A stretch of 64,000 nt of DNA from contig OZ020618.1 in the NCBI GenBank assembly GCA_963971575.1, positions 7,256,501 to 7,320,500 of the forward strand. Direction: 5' to 3'. The translations under genes were made by a program, and so were the position numbers. A model generated the notes under the pieces. That model saw only the letters and a program-made list of their open reading frames with translations, ran no database searches and was not told where the DNA came from. Below are positions 48,301 to 56,999 of the stretch, piece by piece. This DNA comes from Liopterus haemorrhoidalis. Its lineage: Eukaryota > Arthropoda > Insecta > Coleoptera > Dytiscidae. Numbering within the stretch: position 1 is the stretch's first letter; the number at the start of each line of letters is the position of its first letter.

Positions 48301-51300
48301 TACAGAATAAGTAGAGTGAAAATAAAAATTAGTTGTACAGTTGTCAAATGATAGTAAAATTTATTAATTGGTCACGACTAGCAGTTGCTCTTATGAAGTA
48401 TCAGAGTAATGCAGATACTGATAGAGAATCAACAAATTCAAACTATGGGCGTCCTTCAAAAAACAGTTTATCAGATGTCATCAGATTTGATAATATTGGT
48501 CATCCAATAAGAGGCATGAAACGAATGTAAAAAAAAATGCAGTTTGTGTAAGAGCAATCCATTTATCTATGTGTAAAATGTAAAGTACATCTGTGCCCAG
48601 AGTGTTTTGAAATGTTTCATTTCAAATAAGTTCATATTTCATTCATAAATAAAATAATTTGTTTATTACATGTTTACTTATATTTGATACTGTTATTAGC
48701 CAAGGGTGCGTATACGCATCCTTATATTCCTTTAGAGTTAAGCATATACATTTTTTCAAAATGCAATAATTGTCTGTAAGTTGATGTATATTAGTTAATT
48801 TGCATTACAAGTTTTGTGAAAAATATTGTTTCTTAATAGCTTGGCTATTAATCTAATCAAAAATTTCTTTCGCACGTTTCTGGTTCAGATCAGTGAGCAT
48901 TACTTAGAATTTTTTCAGATTGTTAGTTTAACCCTTTTAGGCTAAGGTGTGGGACAGTATTTTTTTAAAGTACATTTTTGGAAGAAAACATTAAAAAACA
49001 TACAAACCTTATAAAATGAAGGTAGAAAAGTGGTACCAGTTGTAATATGTGGATTTCCGTTTAGGCCAAATAGACCTGGACTCACTTCGTTTAGTTTTCT
49101 CATTTCAAATTTCTTTAGAAGCTCATTCTGCTTTGTCATTTGTTTAAGATATGTTGATACCTGCTGTTTCAACTTAATGAAAATAAAAATCTTAATACGA
49201 CACTGATTTTGGTATGAGGTTTAAAATAAGTTGTGTTGCAGATGAATGTTGAAAATTTTAAAAAATCTGCTCCAGTTTTGGCAGAAATTGGATATTTAAA
49301 CAACTCAAATCTCAAATAACTCCTTTTACGTATCACTTATTAATCTGATAGCATTTTGACATTCAGTAACAAAACATTATTTTTGTTGACACCTGCTGCC
49401 CCCAATTAATATATTGAAAACTAATTAACTTGCACCTCTGACCTTCGTAGATGAAAAAATAATTCCTAAATTTCTTTAACTCCTACTGCCTCCAGTTTTA
49501 AATTTTGGAATTAATGCAACTGACGAATAAATACGAATATTAACGATAGAAAATTCGGTTTTAATACCATTAATAGGATGAAATGACGTATGTGAACTCA
49601 TTAATTAAGTGGGTGATCTAATTCCTTAAACTTAATCTGAGAACTAGACCAGATTAACTGAAAACTAGTTCAAATGCTTATAACTCCTTTATTTATGTAC
49701 CGATTTTAAAAACCATCACACTTCTGGAATCATGACATCGAGATGATTCTATTTATGCCCTTAAAAGTGCCAAATTCGGACTTTGACAAAAAATTCTGCT
49801 CCAGTTTCGGCCGAAAGTGGAGCACCGCTATTACTCGCCTATTTATGGGCCGATATCGTTGGAATTTTGCACCGGGGTGTGGAATTCGGTAATCTTTAAG
49901 AATGGGGGAACGAAAACGGGATATATAAAGCACAGGGGCCTCAGGAGGCCCCCAAATTTAAAAAATGTTCATAACTCGTTTATTTATGAGTTGATTTCGT
50001 TGGAATTTGGTACGAGAGCTCAAAATTAATCTTGTGACACTGAAGAATGTTGAAAATTAAAAAAAATTATCTCCAGTTGCTTATTTATGGACCGCTTACG
50101 CTGGGTTTTGGCACAGGGGTGTGCAATTAGATAAATTAGTAAATAAATAAGCAAGTCATAGCCATGTTACAATTTCATCTGAAACTGAAGTATATTTTTG
50201 GAAAATTTTAACATTTTGTATCAGTAAGACTCTAATTTTGAGCCCTATCTCATCGAAATCAGTCGATAAATAAGTCAGGCACTTTTCAGAATTGGCGGCC
50301 TCTGAGGCCCTTGTTCTGTATACTGTTATTCTGTTACAGCCGTGCTCCAATTTCAGCGAAAACTGGTGCACAGTTTTGCCAAATTTTAACATCTATCAAT
50401 AAGACTCTATTTTCGATCCCTGATAGTAAACTCATGGTATACTATACTATATTATATGTGAAATTTATTTATGTTTTATTTTTTAGTTATTGTGGAAGAA
50501 GCAGCAGAAGTTCTTGAATCACATGTAGTTGTGTCGTTAACTAACGCTTGTCAACATCTTATACTTATCGGTAAATTATTTCTAATAGACCTACTTGTAA
50601 ACAATTGGTTAATCATTTCTTTTCAGGCGATCATAAACAGTTGCGTCCAACTACAGCAGTATATCGTTTAGCAACGAAATACAATTTAGAAATATCCCTT
50701 TTTGAAAGAATGGTAAAGAACGATATTCAGTGTCATACTTTGGAAGTTCAGCATAGAATGCGACCAGAAATAGCCAAATTGTTAGTGCCCGCTATATATC
50801 CAAAACTTGAAAATGATATAAGTGTACATTCTTACCCTCCTGTTCTTGGAGTGACTAGAAATTTATTCTTCCTCACGCATAAACAAGAGGAAACGCCAGT
50901 AGTTGATAGCAGTAGTAGAAAGAATGTACATGAAGCACAGTTTTTAATTAAACTAGCCCATCATTTTGTTCTACAGGGATATGATCCAAGTGAAATAACA
51001 ATTTTAACAACTTACTCAGGACAAATGTTTTGTCTTTGGAGAGAAAGGCAAAATGATCCACTTTTAAAACATGTACAAATAACTGTAGTTGATAATTTTC
51101 AAGGAGAAGAAAATAAAATAATATTATTATCATTGGTTCGAAGTAACCCAGAATCAAATATCGGTTTCTTAAAAACTATTAATAGAGTTTGTGTAGCACT
51201 TTCACGAGCTAAAGAAGGATTATTTATAATTGGTAACATGGATAATCTTACTGAAAGTAGTGATATTTGGCCTAAAATTAAAGCAACACTTGAAGAACAG

Positions 51301-54139
51301 AACAATATTGGTACAGAATTAATACTGAAATGCCAAATACATCCTGATCAATTAACACCTGTCAAGGAGGCGAGAGATTTTTTGAAGATTTCAGCAGGGG
51401 GATGTACCTTGTTATGTGGAGAGAAACTTGATTGTGGCCATATTTGTACCAGTCTCTGTCATACTACAGATCGTGAGCATCAACTCAATTATGCTTGCAA
51501 AGAACCATGCACCAAGTAAGTATTTACGATTATTTTTTGTGTGAATTGGTTCGTTTCAAAGTTGTTATTAAATGAACAAGATGTGTAGCGAGCTCGCTAC
51601 GTTACTTTACAACGTACCTTTTAATATCAACTAGGTAGCGAGCCTATGATATTATATAAAGTCTGATCTCAAACTGAAATGAGATTCCTGACTAAAGGAG
51701 TTCGGGTACTTGGCGTGAGTGTTTTCCACGGTTCATCATTACGATATGTGAATTAAATGATACGTACTAGTACTTACCAACCGACTGATCAAGCATCTTG
51801 TAATTAGTCTGAATCTCAGCTGTTCACTTAAGTCTTTAAAGGTAAAGGTTTACACACGTTAAGTAAGACGGTTTAAAATTAATGAATTTGATTTATTATA
51901 ATATACCATTTACAAGAGTAAGTTTGAAAGATTAAAATATAGGTAAAAATAATGACAAAGATTAAAACAAATAGAAACGGATAAACCACCAGAATGCCGA
52001 CACAGTACCTCTAAGAATTCAACAACTTAGATCAGGCCTGGGCAACCTTTGTATTTGTTTTATGATTATTATTATTATTTTTTTTTTTTTTTCAGAATTC
52101 TGTGTGATGTTAAACATCCTTGCCCAGATTTATGTTACCAAGAATGTGGATCATGCATAGTTCCAATGCAAAGGACACTACCATGTGGGCATATCCACTG
52201 GCTGCCATGTCATCTATATATATATGCCAAATATATATGTCCTACCTTGGTTGATGTTACATTAGAATGTGGACATAACGCCAAAAAACCCTGTCATGAA
52301 GAATATCCATCATGTGAAGTGATTATTAAGAAAGAACGTACATTGTGCATACATTGGCTTGATGTTAAATGTTGTGTTGATGTAGACAAAGTTGAGTGTT
52401 ATGAGCTTTGCGATAAAGTAATGCCGTGTGGCCATAAATGCAGAATGAAATGTTGTGAACCTTGCGGAAATTGTCAAGAAAAAGATGTCAAAAGAATTGC
52501 AAATTGCGGTCATACACTTAAAGCAAAGAGTTGTGCAGAATTTGATCGTAAAAGATGTACTAGAAAATGTCAATTGACTTTACCCTGTGGACATATTTGT
52601 CAAAATCGATGCAATCAAAAATGTACTACACAATGTATTGAATTAGTAGATAATCCATTTGATGCTCTATGTGGACATGCATTTAAAATACCTTGTTACA
52701 AAAAAGAAAAATATCTAACCGAAGATTCACGAACACTAAAAAATTCTTATTATATACTGGAACATTGCCAAAATCCATGTGGCACATTGTTGTCTTGTCA
52801 ACATACTTGTTCTGGGACTTGTGGAAAATGTGTTCAAGGTCGTATACATCAGGGTTGTCAAGAACAATGTAAAGTTTCTTTTATCTGTGGTCACCAATGT
52901 GAAATGCCTTGTCGTGAAACATATCAACCATGCAGAAAAAAATGTGAGTACAGATGTGTTCACTCTAAATATCGAAATAAATGTGGTGAACCCTGTATAA
53001 ATTGTGAAGAACCATGTCCAAGAAACTGTGACCATGTCAGATGTCCTAAAAAATGTTGGGAACTGTGTACAGTTGATGCTTGCACAGAACCTTGTCTTAA
53101 AAAATTAAAATGTGGACATCCTTGCGTTGGTTTTTGTGGTGATCCATGTCCACCTATTTGTCGCGTTTGTGATCCTGAGAATGAAGCATTCGAGTTATTA
53201 TTTGGAACTGAGGATGCACCAGATGCTAGGTTTATCTACCTCGAAGAGTGCGAACATTCAATTGAAGCAGAAGCAATGGATAATTGGTTATTGCAAGGTA
53301 CTGATGACACGAAAGATGAAGAAATTAAATTTAAACATTGTCCACGTTGTAAAACTGCCATTACAAAAAATAAACGTTACTCTAGTTATATAAAAATTGC
53401 TTATAAAGATATCACAGCTGTGAAAAGAAAACTTTGTGGAAATTATAAAGACAATACAATTATAAGACAGGATCTGTATTTAAAGGTTTCGTCTCTTACA
53501 AATAGGGATCCCAGATTAACAATCCCAAGCATAAATTTAAATAATTTTTTATCAGGTATACAAAAATCCTTAGAACCTGGTCAAGTGGCGAGTAAAATCG
53601 TTATGAATGCTTATGAAGCTCAACTTAAAATCATAGAGAGACTAATTCAAATTTATAAGAATTGCAAATTGAACCAAGATGAAAATATCAATAAATGTAT
53701 TCAACATATTGATTTCTTATTGGACATTTTGTTGAGGCAAAACGGTCGTGTTACTGAACAAGGAATAAACGATTTTCAGTTAGAGATTTCTAAACTTGAA
53801 AAATTAGGTCATGTATTAATGATTGAAGAAAATTATAAATTTAGACAAGCATTTGATTCTCAGGTATCTGTCAAAAAAATACACACTGATATTTGGAGCA
53901 ATCTTAATTCTATTAAAAAATTCACGGATGAACAAAACAATTATTTAAAAATAAATATAAGAGATTTAGCAAAATTAGTAAATAAAAATATACAAATAAA
54001 AGCAGAAGAAAAAGCTGTAATTGTAAAAGTAATGTGTATGGCAGTAGGGCACTGGTATAAATGCCCAAATGGTCATATATACTGCATCACAGAGTGTGGA
54101 ACTATGGAGGATTCAAACTGCAATGAATGCAGGGCATAA
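32927..54139 (+). CDS. ZNFX1: ZNFX1-like RNA helicase, copy B (complete)
   Basis: Exons 32927-33302, 36195-36990, 41049-42726, 45002-45311, 50487-50570, 50627-51515 and 52096-54139 sum to 6,177 nt, exactly 2,058 codons plus stop. All introns are GT-AG and occupy the same positions as in copy A, 11.6 kb upstream on the same strand. Helicase motifs are complete: GPPGTGKT, VEEAAE, GDHKQLRP, QHRMRPE, VDNFQGEE, ALSRAKEG. Relative to copy A, exon 7 lacks about 62 residues containing NFX1-type zinc ligands, and the protein stops directly after the RZ finger (TECGTMEDSNCNEC). I chose the ATG at 32927 because the splice phase to exon 2 fits and no in-frame ATG lies upstream in this exon before an in-frame AG. 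Whether a non-coding 5' exon exists cannot be seen. It is probably functional, perhaps specialised. Confidence 0.93.
33507..34697. mobile_element. hAT element (TAGAGATGGG family), copy 2, right end lost
   Basis: Starts TAGAGATGGGTCGTTTATGA like 3811 and follows that copy to about TGAAACTAATAGGCTTA, where a Harbinger-type end (AGTGCGGAACAAAATGCAAC) replaces it. A mariner lies inside at 33720-34635. Confidence 0.85.
33720..34635 (+). mobile_element. internally deleted mariner element, copy 2
   Basis: Same 916-bp length and ends as 5662-6577, flanked by TA (33718-33719, 34636-34637). The host hAT sequence TTTGTAATG|TA|TTATCATAAAG is continuous in the other hAT copy at about 4014-4035, which gives the unoccupied site. 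Transposase 5' part is in frame; the catalytic middle is missing. Confidence 0.95.
34698..34965. mobile_element. fragments of Harbinger-like and TATAGTGCG MITEs
   Basis: 34698-34750 is a Harbinger-type end (GTGCGGAACAAAATGCAACG). From about 34756 the text (AAAACGCGCTGTTCTGTGAA ... GCCATAAGAGCAATACTG) is a decayed copy of the MITE at 28931-29265. Confidence 0.6.
35179..35333. mobile_element. 155-bp hAT MITE
   Basis: Ends CAGAGGCGCATTAAGCGG and inverse of TTATTCCGCCACTG, perfect 8-bp duplication CTTTTATC (35171-35178, 35334-35341). GGGGCCC blocks inside. Confidence 0.88.
35477..36151. mobile_element. piggyBac-type MITE
   Basis: Ends CCCGTAGTTGACCAAA and inverse of TTTGGTCAAGCTTGGG, flanked by TTAA on both sides (35473-35476, 36152-36155), the target of piggyBac elements. 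Inside is a direct repeat TTTCTCATTTAATATCAATT (35533, 35581). No transposase. It ends only about 40 bp before the exon 2 acceptor. Confidence 0.85.
36195..36990 (+). CDS. ZNFX1: ZNFX1-B exon 2: N-terminal helical region
   Basis: Acceptor TTGTTTTACAG ends at 36194; donor GTAAAG at 36991. The first two bases complete a GCA codon with exon 1. Reads RPQTPQINTFGVKEARAIPR, then DKIVLILRVVKKISETVFTQ, closely matching copy A. Ends with AG of an Arg codon. Confidence 0.9.
37061..37531. mobile_element. CCCTTTTCACACTAGATC MITE, copy 2 (tandem partner 1)
   Basis: Ends TACCCTTTTCACACTAGATC and its inverse. TA duplicated. The sequence from 37061 to 37534 is repeated immediately at 37535-38008 with only about three differences noted. 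Confidence 0.9.
37535..38005. mobile_element. CCCTTTTCACACTAGATC MITE, copy 3 (tandem partner 2)
   Basis: Same 474-bp period as its neighbour. Differences seen: CATCATCGATG for CTTCATCGATG, CATCTCAT for CTTCTCAT, ACATCCG for ACATTCG. Confidence 0.9.
38008..38857 (+). mobile_element. CTATAGGG element with THAP remnant
   Basis: Ends TATAGGGATTTGCAGCTAAG and inverse of TCTTAAAATTTTTCCCCTAT. Contains a short THAP-type frame at 38141. THAP-bearing elements include the P superfamily, so I assign it there tentatively. It begins where the tandem MITE ends. Confidence 0.7.
38141..38293 (+). pseudogene. THAP zinc-finger N-terminus (fragment)
   Basis: MYNTYCCVPMCNSLKRRNPE then ISFHLFPPISDT: the C-x4-C start and the FHxFP strand of a THAP domain. 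The frame stops after 50 codons before the C-H ligand pair, so it is truncated. Confidence 0.7.
38858..40175. other. intron 2 repeats, not resolved
   Basis: A minus frame at 39205-39519 holds YACSICKINSTDMNLMMEHV, a C2H2-like pair of unknown origin. 39560-39672 resembles a MITE (GCATTCAGAGCTCTTAA) also at 33404-33510. 39700-39905 is a hAT-like fragment with GGCCCCCAG and GCTAGCGCCGC ends. Confidence 0.35.
40176..40400 (+). pseudogene. THAP domain relic
   Basis: RINCSVFGCHSRQDKDRHLS (from about 40183) and, after frame changes, MRVYSLHLS (about 40363) match the C-x-x-x-C start and the (V)CSxHF end of a THAP domain. Several frame breaks. Downstream ORF on the minus strand is its shadow. Confidence 0.5.
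40401..41048. other. end of intron 2, nothing firm
   Basis: AT-rich, with a mobile-looking stretch GCGCCGCCACCGGTAATGTC near 40831. No element ends defined. Confidence 0.3.
41049..42726 (+). CDS. ZNFX1: ZNFX1-B exon 3: helicase lobe 1A and insert
   Basis: Acceptor GGTTTTAG ends at 41048; donor GTATGT at 42727. 559 codons. Walker A GPPGTGKT near 41873. The part to about 42055 is very close to copy A; the following insert (from about 42100) is strongly diverged and 17 codons longer. Acidic stretch DSDNSDDDFE is kept. Confidence 0.93.
42846..44206 (-). mobile_element. MULE element with 9-bp target duplication
   Basis: Terminal repeats start ATGAGAGGATAAATCTGACG and continue CTCGATTGACAC at both ends (42846-42892, inverted at about 44160-44206). 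Perfect 9-bp duplication ATGACAACT (42837-42845, 44207-44215), the size typical of Mutator-like elements. It holds the C-terminal part of a transposase with a SWIM finger. Catalytic D-D-E region is absent, so it is non-autonomous. Confidence 0.92.
43318..43905 (-). pseudogene. MULE transposase C-terminal part with SWIM zinc finger
   Basis: The frame from 43905 (LWAYTYRKRLKINTNIHLES then MHKTLKYFYLEARN, VQRLDKGIFAIVNLIRDK) matches the region after the catalytic core of MULE transposases in insects. It stops at 43453 in a run of nine A (plus strand). One base less would continue into NICVHSYSCECPDYYIKHTI then CKHIHF, a CxC...CxH SWIM finger. So a single-base frameshift splits it. Confidence 0.82.
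44207..44370. repeat. ACAACTGGGGCC minisatellite
   Basis: Units such as ACAATTGGGGCC, ACAACTGGGGCGATGG and AATTCGGGCCGTTCAC alternate over about 160 bp, with a higher-order period of about 70 bp (CCATTAACAACTGGGGCGAT at 44237 and 44299). The MULE inserted at its left edge. Confidence 0.8.
44371..45001. other. intron 3 end with TAGTTACTATGAT dyads
   Basis: Repeated GTAGTTACTATGATAG/ATCATAGTAACT motifs at 44624-44775 form an imperfect inverted repeat, then AT-rich DNA with ATCGATTAA motifs to exon 4. Not assigned to a known family. Confidence 0.4.
45002..45311 (+). CDS. ZNFX1: ZNFX1-B exon 4
   Basis: Acceptor TTTTAATTTAG ends at 45001; donor GTAAAT at 45312. Reads YRFDQHKYGNVIPPPQNVDY, LTPNERWGLYWKLVDDYYNA and GMTTTGAARHQ. 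103 codons plus one base. Confidence 0.92.
45530..45951. mobile_element. hAT MITE, CAGGGCCGGCG ends
   Basis: Ends CAGGGCCGGCGTTAGG and inverse of CCTAGCGCCGGCCCTG; perfect 8-bp duplication CATGAAAT (45522-45529, 45952-45959). Confidence 0.9.
45984..46636. mobile_element. MITE, GGGTACATTCGA ends
   Basis: TGGGTACATTCGATTTGACG at left; inverse of AACTCGAATGCACCCCA at right. Dense GAGCG/CGCTC motifs near both ends. Target duplication unclear. Confidence 0.55.
46740..46985. mobile_element. hAT MITE, CAGGGGCGCACAC ends, copy 1
   Basis: Ends CAGGGGCGCACACAGATTTT and inverse of CTTGTGTGCGCCCCTG; perfect 8-bp duplication ACTTGGAG (46732-46739, 46986-46993). AAGTGAAGAGCAAAAA repeats inside. A second copy is at 56744-56999. 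Confidence 0.9.
47154..47860. mobile_element. possible hAT remnant enclosing a MITE
   Basis: CAGTGATGGCGATCGTATGA at left and GACCCGTCTGGGGAAAAGGT then TCGCTAGG at right resemble opposite ends of a CAGTG..GGCGAACC hAT type. Inside, 47308-47611 is a MITE with TATAAGCGGTTCACTTTTGT and its inverse. Confidence 0.45.
48333..48640 (+). pseudogene. piggyBac transposase C-terminus relic
   Basis: NSLSDVIRFDNIGHPIRGMK then, after frame changes, CSLCKSNPFIYV and HLCPECFEMFHF: the Cys-rich C-terminal finger that ends piggyBac transposases. Two or more frameshifts. It lies in intron 4 of ZNFX1-B. Confidence 0.75.
48942..49172 (-). other. unassigned exon-like frame, antisense in intron 4
   Basis: The minus frame reads KQNELLKKFEMRKLNEVSPG then LFGLNGNPHITTG. 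On that strand TTTTATTTTCATTAAG precedes it and GTTTGT follows FYK, so it could be bounded by splice sites. Amphipathic helix plus Gly/Pro-rich part. I do not recognise the family. It may be a captured exon or part of an unknown element. Confidence 0.3.
49230..50450. repeat. diverged ~150-250 bp repeat array (CTCCAGTTTCGGCCGAAAGT family)
   Basis: Blocks CTTATTTATGGGCCGATATC, GGGGCCTCAGGAGGCCCCCA and TTTTGACAAAAAATTCTGCT recur with variation, each time with TTGGAATTTTGCACxGGGG. The same family forms the fold-back at 55690-56740. No coding potential seen. Confidence 0.7.
50487..50570 (+). CDS. ZNFX1: ZNFX1-B exon 5: helicase motif II
   Basis: 84-nt micro-exon, identical in protein to exon 5 of copy A (VIVEEAAEVLESHVVVSL ...). 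Acceptor TTTTTTAG ends at 50486; donor GTAAAT at 50571. Confidence 0.94.
50627..51515 (+). CDS. ZNFX1: ZNFX1-B exon 6: helicase motifs III-VI
   Basis: 56-nt intron before it; donor GTAAGT at 51516. Encodes GDHKQLRP, QHRMRPE, VDNFQGEENKI and NRVCVALSRAKEG; 889 nt, one codon longer than in copy A (HQLNYACK for HNEYACK). Confidence 0.94.
51516..52095. other. intron 6 of copy B
   Basis: Mostly unassigned AT-rich DNA. CAGGCCTGGGCAACCTTTG at 52033 looks like one end of a hAT element without partner. A short T tract precedes the acceptor. Confidence 0.4.
52096..54139 (+). CDS. ZNFX1: ZNFX1-B exon 7: shortened zinc-finger array
   Basis: Acceptor TTTTTTCAG ends at 52095. Begins ILCDVKHPCPDLCYQECGSC. 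After KPCHEE it jumps to YPSCEVIIKK, where copy A has about 62 more residues with extra C/H ligands. Later fingers are retained, with losses such as ETYQPCRKKC for ETCQPCGKKC and HSKYRNKC for HSKCPKKC that remove zinc ligands. It ends with the RZ finger and TAA at 54137-54139. Confidence 0.92.
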
Positions 54140-54332
54140 ATGGATGGTACTCGACCTACTCTTCGACCTTCAAATACACATTTGACGTTATTTTATTTAA
54201 ATTATAAAGGGATTGATTTGTTCCACTAATTAAATATTAGATACATTCAGCCTCTACCGCAGTAGGAGGATGCGAGTTTATTTTTTCAAATGGCACCATG
54301 TATTAAAAATATTTGGTAATACAATTTTTTGA

Positions 54333-54338
54333 AATAAA
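54333..54338 (+). promoter_or_regulatory. candidate polyadenylation signal of ZNFX1-B
   Basis: AATAAA at about 195 nt after the stop, within TTGAAATAAATGTAAGCC. First canonical hexamer downstream of the stop; not verified by any transcript. Confidence 0.5.
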
Positions 54339-54460
54339 TGTAAGCCATTAAAAAATGGCATATAATGATAATTCTGTTCAAGATATTTTGTAGTGGTACA
54401 TACGATGACTCATATACTGCATAGTAGACTAAGTTCAAAGTAAGAAAAATACAGACAGCA

Positions 54461-55061
54461 TACCCTTTTCACATTACAACTTTAAGACGAGTGAACTTAA
54501 AGTTCACCGATGTTTAACATCGGCATGCTTTCACACTTGATGTTTAAATCTCCGGTGCTGCCATCTGCTACAGTAATTTTGTCCTTAAGTTACCGTCAGG
54601 AAATTACTAGTTTTGAACTGTCTTTGCAGACGCACATTTTAAATTATTATAAACAAATATAGATATTTCACTTCATTCTACAATAAAGTCACTACAATAG
54701 AGAATATATTACACCAGTATTAACATATAAGTCGATTACAACATATTATCTCAATTATTGTAGCTCTGTATTGTATTAAATACATTATTAAAATAAATAA
54801 TTTTATTATAATAATAAGTATAAACTTTTTATAACGTCGATATAATACAGTATTCTTGTTTATGTTAATACAAAATGTTGACAGCACAAATTCAAACATT
54901 ATTTTTTTTATAATAAAAAGTATGTTGTCAATGCGGACGATGTTTAAGACGCAGATCTCTGACTTCGCTTGTATTTAGACGAAGTCATACGTTTTCACAT
55001 TAGCGTTTAGAGACACATTCACTTTAACATCCGAACTTAAACATCTGATGTGAAAAGGGTA
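54461..55061. mobile_element. CCCTTTTCACA MITE, copy 4 (long form)
   Basis: Ends TACCCTTTTCACATTACAAC and inverse of ACATCTGATGTGAAAAGGGT. It has the same longer interior (CTCCGGTGCTGCCATCTG) as copy 1, in the opposite direction. Confidence 0.85.
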
Positions 55062-55689
55062 TCAGTTAGTTAGTGGTTCCTCTGCGCCGTAACTGAATTT
55101 CGTCCATTACGTTATCAAAAGTTAGTTTAACACATTTCAGTGGCGTCACTCACCTTGATTTGTTTTTGACTACGCGTATTGTGCGATGTTGCTGGTTATT
55201 ATTATTTATATCTTATACGTTTCAAAGTATACTAAAATGAGTACAAATCAATTTGAAATACATAATTTTGTTTGTTTGCTATGCACAACAATTGTTTAAA
55301 ACTCTTGTACGTTAATGTGTTCAGTTGTTTTCTTGCGGAGAATTGATGACGTAATTTATGATACCCTGTATCTTTCTTGTAATGAACTACCTTTAACAAC
55401 CTGTTAAAATCACCCTATATATGTAAATTAAATTTATAATTGTTTTGAATTATACATTGCTTGGTATTTTCAAATAAAAAAGATAATGATCACGATTTAG
55501 TATTTTATTTTAAAATACCTTGATAAGGGAAGGCAGACCAGATTTTTTTTACAGAAACAGAGTATGCTTTGTAGCTTGATTGAAACGTTAAACCAGTATT
55601 TTGTTGAATTTTTCAACATTTCTACATCAAAAAACCAATTTTTAATCCTCATAACCAATCCGAATAAAATACGCTCTAAAACAAAGGAG
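55062..55689. other. intergenic, partly repeat
   Basis: GATGACGTAATTTATGATAC (55348) is shared with 31840. No gene found. Confidence 0.35.
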
Positions 55690-56372
55690 TTATGGATATT
55701 TTACAACTTTGGGGGCCTCAGGAGGTCCCCGTGTTTCATACAATTTCATTTCGTGCACCTACGTTTGAAGATAACCTAATTCTACGCCCCTGTGCGAAGT
55801 CTCAACGATATCGGCCCATAAATAAGCGAGTAATGGCAGTGCTCTACTTTCGGCCGAAACTGGAGCAGATTTTTTTGTCAAAGTCCGAATTTGGCACTTT
55901 TAGGAGCATAAACAGAAGCAGCTTGATGTCCTGATTCCAAAAGTGTGATGTTTTTGAAAATCGGATCATAAATAAGGAAGTTATAGCTATTTGAACTAGT
56001 TTTCACTTAATCTGGTCTAATTTCAGTATTAATCCGCGAGCTAGACCGCGGATTAAGTGAAAACTAGTTCAAATGGCTATAACTTTCTTATTTATGAACC
56101 GATTTTCAAAAGCATCACATTTCTGAAATCATGACATCAAGATGCTTCTGCCTATACCTTTAAAAGTGCCAAATTCGGACTTTGACAAAAAAATCTGCTC
56201 CAGTTTCGGCCGAAAGTGGAGCACTGCTATTACTCGCTTATTTATGGGCCGATATCGTTGAGATTTTGCACAGGGGTGTAGAATTAAGAAATCTTTAAAC
56301 ATAGCTGCATGAAAACGGAATATATAAAGCACAAGGGCCTCAGGAGGCCCCCAAATTTAAAAAATATCCATA
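55690..56372. repeat. fold-back of the CGGCCGAAAGTGGAGCA family
   Basis: Arms of about 320 bp (55690-56011, 56051-56372) mirrored around 56031. The inner 23 bp (TTTGAACTAGTTTTCACTTA..) are perfect. Outer parts include GGGCCTCAGGAGG and CGATATCGGCCCATAAATAA. A diverged direct copy follows to about 56740. Confidence 0.8.
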
Positions 56373-56743
56373 AATCGCGTCTTTAACGAACAGATTTTAC
56401 TCAAATTTTGCAAGACGTCACAAAATTACTTCTGTGATGTAGAGAGATGTTATAAATGTAAAAAAATTGCTCCAGTTTCGACCGTAAGTGGATCAGAACC
56501 ATAACTCGCTTATTTATGGGCTGATATCTCTATGATTTGACATAGAGGTGTGGAATTTAGATATCTTCAAACGTAGGTACACGAAAATTGAATTTATAGA
56601 GAACAGGGGCTCAGGAGGGCCTCAAATTTTAAAAATGACCTTAATTCGCTTATTTATGCACAGATTGGAATTTGTTATGAAGGCTCAATATTAATCCTAT
56701 AATGTAAAAAGATGTTGAAAATTTCAAAAATGTGTTGTGCATA

Positions 56744-56999
56744 CAGGGGCGCACACAGATTTTTGGCTTGGGGGGGTCCAATTATACATAATTTTTATAA
56801 ACACAGGGCAAAATTTCAATTTCACGTGAAAAAAAGGTCCTCCCTTCTCAATTTTAAATGAAGAGCAAAAAAAAAGGTCTTCACTTCTAAATTTTAAGTG
56901 AAAAGCAAAAAAAAAACAAAGGTCCTCCCTTCTAAATTTTAAGTGAAGAGCAAAAAAAAGGGTTCGGACCTGTTGGACCCCCTCTTGTGTGCGTCCTTG
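56744..56999. mobile_element. hAT MITE, CAGGGGCGCACAC ends, copy 2
   Basis: CAGGGGCGCACACAGATTTT at left; right end CTTGTGTGCGTCCTTG is slightly decayed and no target duplication remains visible. Four AAGTGAAGAGCAAAAA-type units lie inside. Confidence 0.8.

Noticed and set aside
52049..52095. ATG at 52049 as start of a separate zinc-finger gene
   Set aside because: The codons before 52096 are the intron's T-rich tract; the frame is the last exon of ZNFX1-B, joined in phase to exon 6.
32927..54139. ZNFX1-B as a pseudogene
   Set aside because: Seven exons give an unbroken 2,058-codon frame with all splice sites and helicase motifs intact; losses are in frame or at the end.
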